From the NCBI GenBank assembly GCA_030671745.1, contig DAOVHT010000029.1, positions 1 to 12,005 of the forward strand: a DNA stretch of 12,005 nucleotides, in the 5' to 3' direction. How positions within the stretch are numbered: the stretch's first letter is position 1; every line of letters starts with the position of its first letter. Of the stretch, positions 5,527 to 12,005 are shown one piece after another. Below the pieces are notes generated by a model. It was not told the origin of the DNA. It searched no databases and saw nothing but the letters and a program-made list of their open reading frames with translations. A program made the translations under genes and the position numbers. This DNA is from Candidatus Nanohaloarchaea archaeon (GTDB lineage: Archaea > EX4484-52 > GLR71).

Positions 5527-5625
5527 TCAAGCCTCTTCTTCATCATCTTCGTTATAATCCGCGCCATAATCCCCTGCATCTTCATCCTCACCATCGCGCA
5601 GATAAAGCTTACCCATTTCAGACAT
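5527..5625 (-). CDS. Acidic microprotein, 32 aa
   Basis: The minus strand has an ATG at 5625 preceded by GGGGGGTG with a 7-nt gap, one of the strongest ribosome sites in the window. It opens a 32-residue frame ending in TGA. The product begins MSEMGKLYLRDGEDEDAG and finishes NEDDEEEA. About 13 of its last 21 residues are D or E, with two Y. A TATA-like ATATAAAAT lies 23-31 nt before the start, and another (CTTTATATAG) about 85-90 nt before it. The first would give an almost leaderless mRNA; the second would leave the ribosome site on the transcript. No family is recognised. The highly acidic tail is like that of proteins that bind basic partners (RNA-binding or ribosomal proteins), but that is inference. 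A longer overlapping frame on the same strand lacks these signals and looks non-coding. Confidence 0.55.
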   Translation of the reverse strand: MSEMGKLYLRDGEDEDAGDYGADYNEDDEEEA

Positions 5626-5708
5626 CTAAAAACACCCCCCTTACGAATTTTATATGTCGACCGATTCTTCAAAGTCAGACACACATAATAAGATAATAAT
5701 AACATTAC

Positions 5709-5717
5709 TATATAAAG
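5709..5717. promoter_or_regulatory. TATA-like element in the 5626-5802 divergent spacer
   Basis: TATATAAAG on the plus strand reads CTTTATATA on the minus strand. It could serve the microprotein gene (leader of about 60 nt) or, facing right, the membrane-protein gene at 5803. A second candidate for the latter, ATTTAAACT near 5771-5779, lies about 28 nt before its ATG and would make it leaderless. Confidence 0.3.
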
Positions 5718-5802
5718 TTTTTGTCAATCATCCGAAAAAAACAACAATACAATCAAAAATAATTAAAACACATTTAAACTCATAAATCAAATATTAAATT
5801 AT

Positions 5803-6333
5803 ATGGTTGAATTTACGATAAAACAGAAAGATATTGAAAAACTTAATAAAATCTATGATTATCTTGCAAAAGGTGTCACTACTACTTTCGATTATTGTTT
5901 AGAACAAGGTATACGACCAGTACAAAAGAAAAATAAAAATACCACAAATTATATCAAAACAAAAATAGAAACCTATAAAAACGACACACCACAAACAAAA
6001 GGCGAAAAAATAGAAAATGATTTTATAGACTTAGGGCATTTTTGTGGAGGTACAATCGGAGCTTTTATCATTCCGATCAGTTACTTAATATCACCAGAAC
6101 TTAAATTCGACTCACTTATGGAATTTAATTTATTTTGTATAAGTTGTTTACCCACACTTTATGTAGGTGAAATACCAGGAGCATACATAGGCAAGAAACT
6201 CGCATACCTCCCAAAAATGACAACAGACAATATACTCACCCCAACCTATGATATAATTACAGATAAACTAATATCTGCCAAAAATACTACTTACGCCATA
6301 ATCAAAGATAATATAGAAATAAAAATAGAATAA
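5803..6333 (+). CDS. Uncharacterised membrane protein, 176 aa
   Basis: I do not recognise this protein. Residues 1-75 are hydrophilic and lysine-rich (VEFTIKQKDIEKLNKIYDYL, then KKNKNTTNYIKTKIETYK), probably cytoplasmic. Two hydrophobic stretches follow: about 80-97 (CGGTIGAFIIPISYLIS) and about 107-128 (FNLFCISCLPTLYVGEIPGAYIG), consistent with two membrane helices forming a hairpin. A hydrophilic C-terminal part of about 45 residues ends in EIKIE. The start ATG 5803 has no ribosome site, but a TATA-like ATTTAAACT about 28 nt before it fits a leaderless transcript. The gene is very AT-rich, more so than the flanking EF genes. It converges on EF-2, with a 37-nt gap. It is one of three small genes that separate EF-1A from EF-2, and nothing ties it functionally to translation. 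Confidence 0.7.
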   Translation: MVEFTIKQKDIEKLNKIYDYLAKGVTTTFDYCLEQGIRPVQKKNKNTTNYIKTKIETYKNDTPQTKGEKIENDFIDLGHFCGGTIGAFIIPISYLISPELKFDSLMEFNLFCISCLPTLYVGEIPGAYIGKKLAYLPKMTTDNILTPTYDIITDKLISAKNTTYAIIKDNIEIKIE

Positions 6334-6370
6334 AAAAAGATTAAGAAAAATAAAAAAAGGAAGAAAAAAC
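6334..6370 (-). terminator. T-rich terminator after EF-2
   Basis: The 37-nt gap to the convergent gene reads on the minus strand as runs of six, seven, five and six T immediately after the EF-2 stop. Confidence 0.5.
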
Positions 6371-8566
6371 CTAAGATCCGTAAGAACCTTGAGTAGGTAC
6401 AATCTCTTTAAGACCTTTTCTATTCCTGATCTGAAGTATTGTCTTATTCTGAAGATCTTTTGGCATTATCTCATACAAAATAGCCATAAGTGACTGGAAT
6501 CCACGACCACCTGTAGCAGATTTCAATGAAGCTTCAAAACCGAACATTTCAGCCACAGGAATCTTTGCCTCAATAACAGTCATATCACCTTCTTCAGACA
6601 TGTTAAGCACCTGACCACGACGGTTCTGTACTTCAGTCATGACATTACCCATATTACCAGTAGGCGTATCTATACGCAATACCTGCTTAGGTTCAAATAT
6701 AGATGCATCACCATTGATCATTGCTTCCTTGACAGCACTTCTAACTGCAGGAAGGACCTGTGCAGGACCTCTATGAATTGTATCTTCATGAAGTTTTGCA
6801 TCCATGATAAGTAATTTAAGACCAAAGCAAGGCTCATCTGCCATAGGTCCTTTATCACACACCTCTCTGAAAGCCTGTTTGATAAGTTCCATTACTTCAT
6901 TTAAATATTGTACACCACGAGAAACATTTACAATCATATTATTTTGATATGTGTAAACAACTTTCTTTGATGTATCTTTATCAAAACCAGCTGCAAGAAG
7001 CTTCTGTGAAACATCAGTCACATCTTGTTTTCGTATAGTACCATCTTTCAATTCACCAGAATTCAAAAGATCAATAACATCAGGAGTTACCGGTTCCACC
7101 TTGAAATAGAACTTATTATGCTTATTAGGTGACTTACCTTCAAACTCATCAGAAAGCTTTTTCACACCTTCTTTAAAGATTACAATAGGTGCAGATATAT
7201 TGACATCAAGTTTCAAATCCTTGAAATATCGCTCAACCTTTGCTTCAAGATGAAGTTCACCAAGACCTGAAATAAGCATTTCTCCAGTCTCTTCTGAAAT
7301 CTTAACAACAAGTGTCTGATCTTCTTTAGCCCTCTGTCTTAAAACATTTATGACCTTAGGAAGATCTTTAACATTATTGACTTCAATTGACTTTGTAACC
7401 ACAGGTTCAAAAATATGTGTAATACTTTCAAAAGGCGCAATTACAGAATCAGGATAACATATAGTTTCACCTGAATTAGCAGTACCAATACCAGTAATAC
7501 CTACAATATTTCCGCAAGGCATAGAACCAATTGCATCTCTTTTAGCACCATTATATACACTTACAATCTGTACTCGTGCATCAAGTCCAGCACCAACTAA
7601 AAGTACATGATCACCATCTTTTAAAGTACCTGAGAAAAGCCTTGCAGTTGCAACCATACCAGCATGTTTATCAGCAGTAACATTAGTTACAACACCCGCT
7701 AAAGGACCTTTTGAATCACATTCAAGCATGGCTTTACCTTCAACAGTCCCAACATCACCGGTCCAAAGTTTTGGTATACGGTATGCCTGTGCTGCATCAG
7801 GAGTTGGAAGATGTTTTATTGCAATATCTAATACTATGTTATGAAGAGGTGCTTTCTTTGCAAGCGCTTTTTCATCATCAGCCAGAGTCATCTCAATTAT
7901 TTCTTTGAAAGTTATACCTGTCTTTTTCATGAACGGAATTGAAATTGCCCAATTCTTATATGCAGAACCGAAACCGACTTTTCCATCAGCCACATTGACC
8001 TGCCATTCCTCTTTGAATTCAGCAGGCGCATTTGCACGAATAATTGCATTCACTTTATAAATTATGTTTGTAAATTTCTCATTCATCTGTTCAGGCGTAA
8101 GCTGAAGCTCTTTAATCATACGATCAACTTTATTGATGAAAAGAACCGGTTTTACTCGCTCTTTCAATGCCTGACGAAGAACAGTCTCAGTCTGTGGCAT
8201 AACACCATCAACCGCACACGCAACAACAACCGCACCATCAACAGCACGCATAGCTCGTGTTACATCACCACCGAAATCAACGTGACCCGGAGTATCGATA
8301 AGATTAATCAAATAATCAGTACCTTCAACAGTATGAACCATAGATACATTAGCAGAATATATAGTTATTCCTCGTTCCTGTTCCTGCGCATCAAAATCAG
8401 TTGCACACATCTTACCTGCAAGTTCCTCAGAAATCATACCCGCACCAGAAAGAAGATTATCACTAAGTGTAGTCTTTCCATGATCAATGTGCGCACATAT
8501 ACAAAGGTTTCGTATTCTTGCTTTATCCTCAACAATTCCTTTGATCTTGTCAATCATTTTTGCCAT
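6371..8566 (-). CDS. fusA: Translation elongation factor EF-2
   Basis: EF-2 drives GTP-dependent translocation of tRNA and mRNA on the ribosome. Numbered for the 731-aa product: AHIDHGKT at 25-32, ERGIT near 64-68, DTPGH at 91-95, NKVD at 145-148, domain 2 with VTADKHAGMVATARLFSG around 296-313, domain III GLGELHLE near 443-450, and domain IV with SPNKHNKFYF at 488-497. The diphthamide site is TIHRGPAQVLPA, with the modified histidine at about 598. The C terminus has the usual ILQIRNRKGLKE. Length is typical of archaea. The frame stays open to a TTG at 8575, but GAGGT at 8580-8576 lies 9 nt before ATG 8566 and only 3 nt before ATG 8572, so 8566 (MAKMIDKIK) is preferred. A CTTTATAAAA box at 8690-8681 implies a leader of about 90 nt. 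Presence of the diphthamide histidine suggests the host has the Dph pathway. Confidence 0.97.
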   Translation of the reverse strand: MAKMIDKIKGIVEDKARIRNLCICAHIDHGKTTLSDNLLSGAGMISEELAGKMCATDFDAQEQERGITIYSANVSMVHTVEGTDYLINLIDTPGHVDFGGDVTRAMRAVDGAVVVACAVDGVMPQTETVLRQALKERVKPVLFINKVDRMIKELQLTPEQMNEKFTNIIYKVNAIIRANAPAEFKEEWQVNVADGKVGFGSAYKNWAISIPFMKKTGITFKEIIEMTLADDEKALAKKAPLHNIVLDIAIKHLPTPDAAQAYRIPKLWTGDVGTVEGKAMLECDSKGPLAGVVTNVTADKHAGMVATARLFSGTLKDGDHVLLVGAGLDARVQIVSVYNGAKRDAIGSMPCGNIVGITGIGTANSGETICYPDSVIAPFESITHIFEPVVTKSIEVNNVKDLPKVINVLRQRAKEDQTLVVKISEETGEMLISGLGELHLEAKVERYFKDLKLDVNISAPIVIFKEGVKKLSDEFEGKSPNKHNKFYFKVEPVTPDVIDLLNSGELKDGTIRKQDVTDVSQKLLAAGFDKDTSKKVVYTYQNNMIVNVSRGVQYLNEVMELIKQAFREVCDKGPMADEPCFGLKLLIMDAKLHEDTIHRGPAQVLPAVRSAVKEAMINGDASIFEPKQVLRIDTPTGNMGNVMTEVQNRRGQVLNMSEEGDMTVIEAKIPVAEMFGFEASLKSATGGRGFQSLMAILYEIMPKDLQNKTILQIRNRKGLKEIVPTQGSYGS

Positions 8567-8680
8567 TTTCATCAAACCTCTTAAATATCAATATTTCTTG
8601 GTCAAAACAGAACCAGAAATAAACTATAGTAAAATAATAAGAAATAAAGCTCTTATTAACATAGACATTTACGAAATCAC

Positions 8681-8690
8681 TTTTATAAAG
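8681..8690 (-). promoter_or_regulatory. TATA box of EF-2
   Basis: CTTTATAAAA on the minus strand, preceded by ATACCATAAC, is very like the EF-1A element at 5221-5229. It is about 120 nt upstream of the EF-2 start codon, so the start site would be near 8658. Confidence 0.5.
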
Positions 8691-8712
8691 GTTATGGTAT
8701 TATTGAAAAACA

Positions 8713-8749
8713 TCATTCTTTCCGGCACATCACAAAAACCCTTGTGGTC
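8713..8749. repeat. Copy A of a diverged 37-nt intergenic element
   Basis: This stretch aligns without gaps to 10087-10123, with 31 of 37 bases identical. The shared core includes TTTCCGGCA and AAAACCCTTGT. Outside the core, both are preceded by ATT(A)GAAAA. It lies between EF-2 and the end of the TIM-barrel gene. Confidence 0.65.
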
Positions 8750-8766
8750 TTAGAAGTAGGGTTTTT
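8734..8766. other. Strong 9-bp hairpin, possible bidirectional terminator
   Basis: AAAAACCCT (8734-8742) pairs perfectly with AGGGTTTTT (8758-8766) around a 15-nt loop. Either strand ends the stem in five T. GTGGT in the loop (8744-8748) could instead pair with ACCAC (8767-8771), a mutually exclusive fold. It overlaps copy A of the repeat but is absent from copy B. Confidence 0.45.
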
Positions 8767-8817
8767 ACCACCCATACCGACATACACAAACAGAACCAAA
8801 TAAACGAAAACAATAAA

Positions 8818-10023
8818 TTAAAATTTATCAGTTATTGACAATACATTATCTCTTGATAATTCATGATATTCTCTCCATTTAGATCCAGTATAAACATCAG
8901 GACCAAGATATAGATTCAATACACCTTTTCGGCACCCAGCGCCATGAAGTGCTTTTAAATTTCCAGTTAATAATACCTCACGTTTTTTATTTTGATCTAG
9001 CCTTACAACATCATCTGAAATATACTCATTAGGATCATTTCCGAAAGTAATAGGCATGTGTGAACCAATTTTAGTTATTCCCTCATCATCATAGAACATG
9101 CTGGCTTGACCACCTATTTCACAAATAGGAATTTGATCAGTATATGTATTTATGACATCAATTGGATTAACTGGCTTTTCATAATAAATAGGACAGCCTT
9201 GCCTAACAAATACCCCTAGACCTTCATCAAGCACAAATTGTTCATTTTCTGAAACAACACCGATCTTATCAACAACACCACCCCCATGTAAATTAAACTC
9301 ATGAGAATATTCAATAGTCTGATTAAGATCTTCAATATTAATGCACACTGGTCGCTCTAACTCAGTAAGATAAGCAAGATCATGCGCACAACCCACATCA
9401 CCAGTCTGTAAACGTTCTGGTAACCAACCAGTTTTACCCCAACGAGGATCACTCTTTAAAATGTCGGATTTAGAGTCAACATCTTTAGTAAACCCATAAT
9501 CAATACATGCAGAATTTCCGATTATAAACGGAATATCCAATTTATTGGCCTCATTAAATACGCCCAACATATTCATCCTAACAGAAGATATATGACAATA
9601 ATAATCCTTAGCTGTAAATGTTGCAGAGACACCACCATAACCTTTAGATTCAGTTTCTCTCAACCCTAATTCATCAGGAATAGAATGTACTGCACCTGCA
9701 GTAGAAATTACATCGGTGATTATTTTTTCATCATAACCCGCATTAAGCCTATGTATATTATCAAAAATACCTATTATTTTTTGACTATTTTCAGAGTTAA
9801 ATGGTTTCTTATCATGGCCAGTTATTTTTAGAGGAATATCAGATAACCCTTCCCCTGACAGATAACCATAAAGCTTATCAAGGACGCTCATATCTTCAAT
9901 ACCAATAGGCAATACTATTTGCGGCAAAACGTCAATATCCAGACCAGCAGCAATCTGAGATGAATCAAAAGACCCCCCCGATGAGATTATACCCCGATGC
10001 ACATATAATTTCCAATCCACCAT
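8818..10023 (-). CDS. Putative xylose-isomerase-like TIM-barrel protein
   Basis: The sequence order fits the AP-endonuclease-2/xylose-isomerase-like TIM-barrel superfamily (sugar isomerases, epimerases and endonuclease IV), although overall similarity is faint. Numbered from ATG 10023 (401 aa): strand 1 DWKLYVHRGI at 3-12; VHSIP near 112-116; a helix with HISSVRMNML-x-x-FNEANKLDIP leading to FIIGNSAC near 166-173, where the family usually has an E-N pair; GDVGCAHDLAYL near 208-219, like the D-x-GH metal site; NLHGGGVVDKIG near 244-255, like H-x-x-D; and CEIGG near 302-305, the final metal-binding glutamate. There are long insertions and a C-terminal region of about 90 residues. The frame opens 13 codons earlier at 10062, but that stretch holds an AT-rich TATA-like box about 26 nt before ATG 10023, so the shorter, leaderless start is preferred. 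Substrate unknown. An uncharacterised protein of another fold remains possible. Confidence 0.6.
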   Translation of the reverse strand: MVDWKLYVHRGIISSGGSFDSSQIAAGLDIDVLPQIVLPIGIEDMSVLDKLYGYLSGEGLSDIPLKITGHDKKPFNSENSQKIIGIFDNIHRLNAGYDEKIITDVISTAGAVHSIPDELGLRETESKGYGGVSATFTAKDYYCHISSVRMNMLGVFNEANKLDIPFIIGNSACIDYGFTKDVDSKSDILKSDPRWGKTGWLPERLQTGDVGCAHDLAYLTELERPVCINIEDLNQTIEYSHEFNLHGGGVVDKIGVVSENEQFVLDEGLGVFVRQGCPIYYEKPVNPIDVINTYTDQIPICEIGGQASMFYDDEGITKIGSHMPITFGNDPNEYISDDVVRLDQNKKREVLLTGNLKALHGAGCRKGVLNLYLGPDVYTGSKWREYHELSRDNVLSITDKF

Positions 10024-10041
10024 AACATATATAACGAACCC

Positions 10042-10055
10042 AAATATTAAATATT
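10042..10055 (-). promoter_or_regulatory. TATA box of the TIM-barrel gene (leaderless)
   Basis: The minus strand reads AATATTTAATATTTGG here, centred about 26 nt before ATG 10023. This supports the later start and a leaderless mRNA. Confidence 0.4.
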
Positions 10056-10086
10056 TATTCATCTAACCGAGATTATTAGAAAATTG

Positions 10087-10123
10087 TCATTATTTCCGGC
10101 AGACCGCGAAAACCCTTGTAGTC
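10087..10123. repeat. Copy B of the diverged 37-nt intergenic element
   Basis: It matches 8713-8749 at 31 of 37 positions without gaps. It lies in the 213-nt spacer between the surface-protein gene and the preferred start of the TIM-barrel gene. It lacks the 9-bp hairpin of copy A. Confidence 0.65.
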
Positions 10124-10152
10124 CAAAAAGCTCTATCAATCGAATCCAAGAT

Positions 10153-10184
10153 AAAAGGAACAAAAAGATTCTGGCTTCCGCCAG
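10153..10184 (-). terminator. Hairpin plus T-run terminator of the surface-protein gene
   Basis: On the minus strand CTGGC and GCCAG (10184-10180 and 10175-10171) pair around a GGAA (GNRA-type) loop, followed by T5 and T4 runs. It is about 50 nt after the stop of the surface-protein gene. Confidence 0.55.
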
Positions 10185-10236
10185 CAATAAAATCATAATA
10201 CTTAGAGAAAAAAAGATAATCAGACATAAAATATCC

Positions 10237-12005
10237 TCAAAGCTTGTCTGATTCAGGATTGTCAGCAACAGCATTATCAGATCCAGAAGCACTAGAGTCA
10301 GGAGTATCTGACCCAGCCTTAATCTCTGAGACCGCCTCTGTTTTCACCACATGTTTCTTCTTTCTCAAAAGAACAAATGCAATAACACCTACCAATACAA
10401 TAATTATTGCAACCACAGTAGATGTAGACCTTCCAGGTTTAGAAACATCACCAATGACAGTATCAACATCACCAACAACAGGAGTATCAATAACCTCATC
10501 TTGCACAGATGTATCATCAACCACAACAGGCTCATCAGCAACTTCAACAGTCTTTGTACCTATTGCGAAATAGCTCAATCCAGGAGACACAGCATCAAAA
10601 TAATAATAAGTACCATCTGATGAGATATAAGTTGTTGCAAGATCATTCCAGACACCATCCGCATACCTTAAGAGAACAACATCATCTTTAGTCTCATTAT
10701 TATCCTCAAACCAGGAGATATCAACAACAAAAGTCAATATTGCCCTTGAGATCTGATCATTTGATACATCATCATGAGTCACCTGAATATAATTGTACAC
10801 AGAATCAATAGCAGGCACTGAAACATCAGCAGGAGTAGTTGATATCTTCTCAACTATGACATCTACATTTTCAAAACCTTCAGTTGTTGTCAACTGCAAT
10901 GTATCTACAAGTGTCTTAGAAACTGTGAAATCAATATCCAAAGGAACATTAGCAGTCAGATTAACAACCTTTGTCTCTATAGTTACCGCAGGCAAAGCAC
11001 CGCCCATACCACCAGTAGAAGATGATGAAGAGGAATCACCATCATCATCAGGAGTCTCAACTACAGGAGCTGTATAGGTAGGAATAAATGTAGAAAAGCT
11101 TGTTGTAGTGAAATTGAACTTATAACCCTTGATAGGATCAAGTTCAATTATATTAGCATCAATACTGCCAACTAATGTTATGCCCACATAGTGCTTTACG
11201 ACAACAATGTCATTTTTTGCACCGGAATCATCAAACACAGATTTATATATAAAAAATGTAACGGTTGAAGTACCGGAACATGAAGCATTATCAGGAGTAA
11301 TATTAAGACCCACAAAGGAAGTATCAACACCAGCGACAGTTATGCCGAAATCGCCCGCATTCTTGGCGACCACAGTAACATTAGTCACACCCGACAGACC
11401 TTCAACCTTATAGATATAATTCTTTATATCACCAGCATTAAACAAAACAACACCAGCCGTAACATCACGAGTATCATTTACAATAAGGGTAGATGTGTCT
11501 TGCGCCAACTCAGCTACACTAGTAGTATCATAACCCGCAACATCTTCAACAACAAGATAATAATAGTAATTTACACTATGTACAATTGTTAAATCCATAT
11601 ATGTATTAGATGACGGCGATGCAGTTGTAAGCAAAGTCCCTACAGAAGTTGAATTAGTAAGGGATCTATAAACTTTAATATTCTTAAGACCACTTGTTGC
11701 ATCCTGAACAGACCACGTAACCTTTACAGTTTGATATGCAGTTGAATTAGCACCAAAAGAATTGATTGAAGGAGCAGTTGTATCCAAACTATAATTAACA
11801 TCAATATTCTGTGTAGTATTCTGCTTATTTGCAGTTCCATTTACAGGAGTATCCTGACAGGAGACTGAAGCAGATTTTGCACCATCACTTGATGAAGTTA
11901 CACTGCAAGTTGCAATATAACCAGATATAGAACAATCTTGACCAGAATCAGTAGTATAACCTGTATCCGTTACATACCATCTGCAACTCATACCATTCTC
12001 ACCAC
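10237..12005 (-). CDS. Cell-surface protein with PGF-pre-PGF domain, N terminus outside window
   Basis: The frame runs off the right edge; in-frame codons continue upstream of the ATG at 11991, so that ATG is internal. At least 588 residues are visible. Numbered from that ATG: a four-cysteine segment (C3, C20, C29, C45); a fibronectin-III-like domain at about 73-160 (DTTAPSINSF, then VKVTWSVQDATSGL); a beta-rich region at 165-310; a low-complexity Asp/Ser/Gly linker at 313-331; a PGF-pre-PGF domain at about 335-478 (SVYNYIQVTHDDVS, ILTFVVDISWFED, VVLLRYADGVWNDL, SPGLSYFAIG); a stalk rich in V and D; one membrane helix at about 524-542; RKKK; and a polar acidic tail of about 40 residues. There are many N-x-S/T sites for archaeal N-glycosylation. 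It is anchored outside with its C terminus in the cytoplasm. It is not a PGF-CTERM sorting substrate: KPGRS replaces PGF and the tail is long. Role probably envelope or adhesion. Confidence 0.85.
   Translation of the reverse strand, partial: GENGMSCRWYVTDTGYTTDSGQDCSISGYIATCSVTSSSDGAKSASVSCQDTPVNGTANKQNTTQNIDVNYSLDTTAPSINSFGANSTAYQTVKVTWSVQDATSGLKNIKVYRSLTNSTSVGTLLTTASPSSNTYMDLTIVHSVNYYYYLVVEDVAGYDTTSVAELAQDTSTLIVNDTRDVTAGVVLFNAGDIKNYIYKVEGLSGVTNVTVVAKNAGDFGITVAGVDTSFVGLNITPDNASCSGTSTVTFFIYKSVFDDSGAKNDIVVVKHYVGITLVGSIDANIIELDPIKGYKFNFTTTSFSTFIPTYTAPVVETPDDDGDSSSSSSTGGMGGALPAVTIETKVVNLTANVPLDIDFTVSKTLVDTLQLTTTEGFENVDVIVEKISTTPADVSVPAIDSVYNYIQVTHDDVSNDQISRAILTFVVDISWFEDNNETKDDVVLLRYADGVWNDLATTYISSDGTYYYFDAVSPGLSYFAIGTKTVEVADEPVVVDDTSVQDEVIDTPVVGDVDTVIGDVSKPGRSTSTVVAIIIVLVGVIAFVLLRKKKHVVKTEAVSEIKAGSDTPDSSASGSDNAVADNPESDKL

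Noticed and set aside
5315..5530. 71-codon minus-strand frame opposite the zinc-ribbon gene
   Set aside because: It is antisense to a gene with clear CxxC motifs and reads as hydrophobic AT-rich shadow sequence.
5508..5705. 65-codon minus-strand frame overlapping the acidic microprotein
   Set aside because: No ribosome site or promoter fits it, and the frame shifted by one with a GGGGGGTG site is the better candidate.
8734..8771. H-type pseudoknot (9-bp stem with GTGGT/ACCAC)
   Set aside because: The second stem would need to cross the 9-bp stem with no connecting bases, which is sterically not possible; the two stems are alternatives only.
10059..10292. 77-codon minus-strand frame overlapping the end of the surface-protein gene
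   Set aside because: It overlaps the real gene in another frame, spans its terminator hairpin and repeat copy B, and encodes only leucine/isoleucine-rich AT-driven sequence.

Overview
This window looks archaeal. It carries archaeal/eukaryal-type EF-1A, EF-2 and ribosomal protein uS10, an archease-RtcB pair, a surface protein with a PGF-pre-PGF domain, TATA-type promoters with several probably leaderless genes, and archaeal Shine-Dalgarno signals (GGAGGT, GAGGT, GGTG). The DNA is AT-rich, with short genes and spacers. This fits a small-genome (DPANN-like) or other low-GC archaeon, but nothing here fixes the lineage.

Layout. Almost everything is on the minus strand, so transcription runs from high to low coordinates. 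From right to left: a large cell-surface protein cut by the right edge (10237-12005); a xylose-isomerase-like TIM-barrel protein (8818-10023); EF-2 (6371-8566); a divergent accessory patch with a membrane protein on the plus strand (5803-6333), a 32-residue acidic microprotein on the minus strand (5527-5625) and a 49-residue zinc-ribbon protein on the plus strand (5309-5458); EF-1A (3816-5087); uS10 (3410-3718); an intron-containing tRNA-Ser(GGA) (3190-3376); an unknown acidic protein (2550-3122); archease (2053-2487); RtcB (552-1985); and a GXGXG beta-helix protein cut by the left edge (1-355).

The main discovery is at 3190-3376. This GC-rich block reads on the minus strand as a complete class II tRNA-Ser(GGA), interrupted in the T loop (between positions 59 and 60) by a 102-nt intron. 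A textbook bulge-helix-bulge (BHB) forms at the junctions, and splicing restores the T loop TTCAAAT. Two genes downstream on the same strand lie archease and RtcB, the ligase system that joins tRNA halves after splicing-endonuclease cleavage. Substrate and ligation machinery are therefore neighbours.

The core EF-2, EF-1A, uS10, tRNA-Ser order is a translation cluster. Here the EF-2/EF-1A junction is split by three small unrelated genes. Both elongation-factor genes appear to have strong TATA boxes about 95-135 nt upstream and hence leaders of about 90-110 nt. Several accessory genes instead have a TATA box 25-30 nt before the start codon, implying leaderless mRNAs. A diverged 37-nt element (31 of 37 identical) occurs in the spacers on both sides of the TIM-barrel gene. 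No CRISPR array, insertion sequence or rRNA gene was seen, and no gene-free stretch exceeds about 250 bases.
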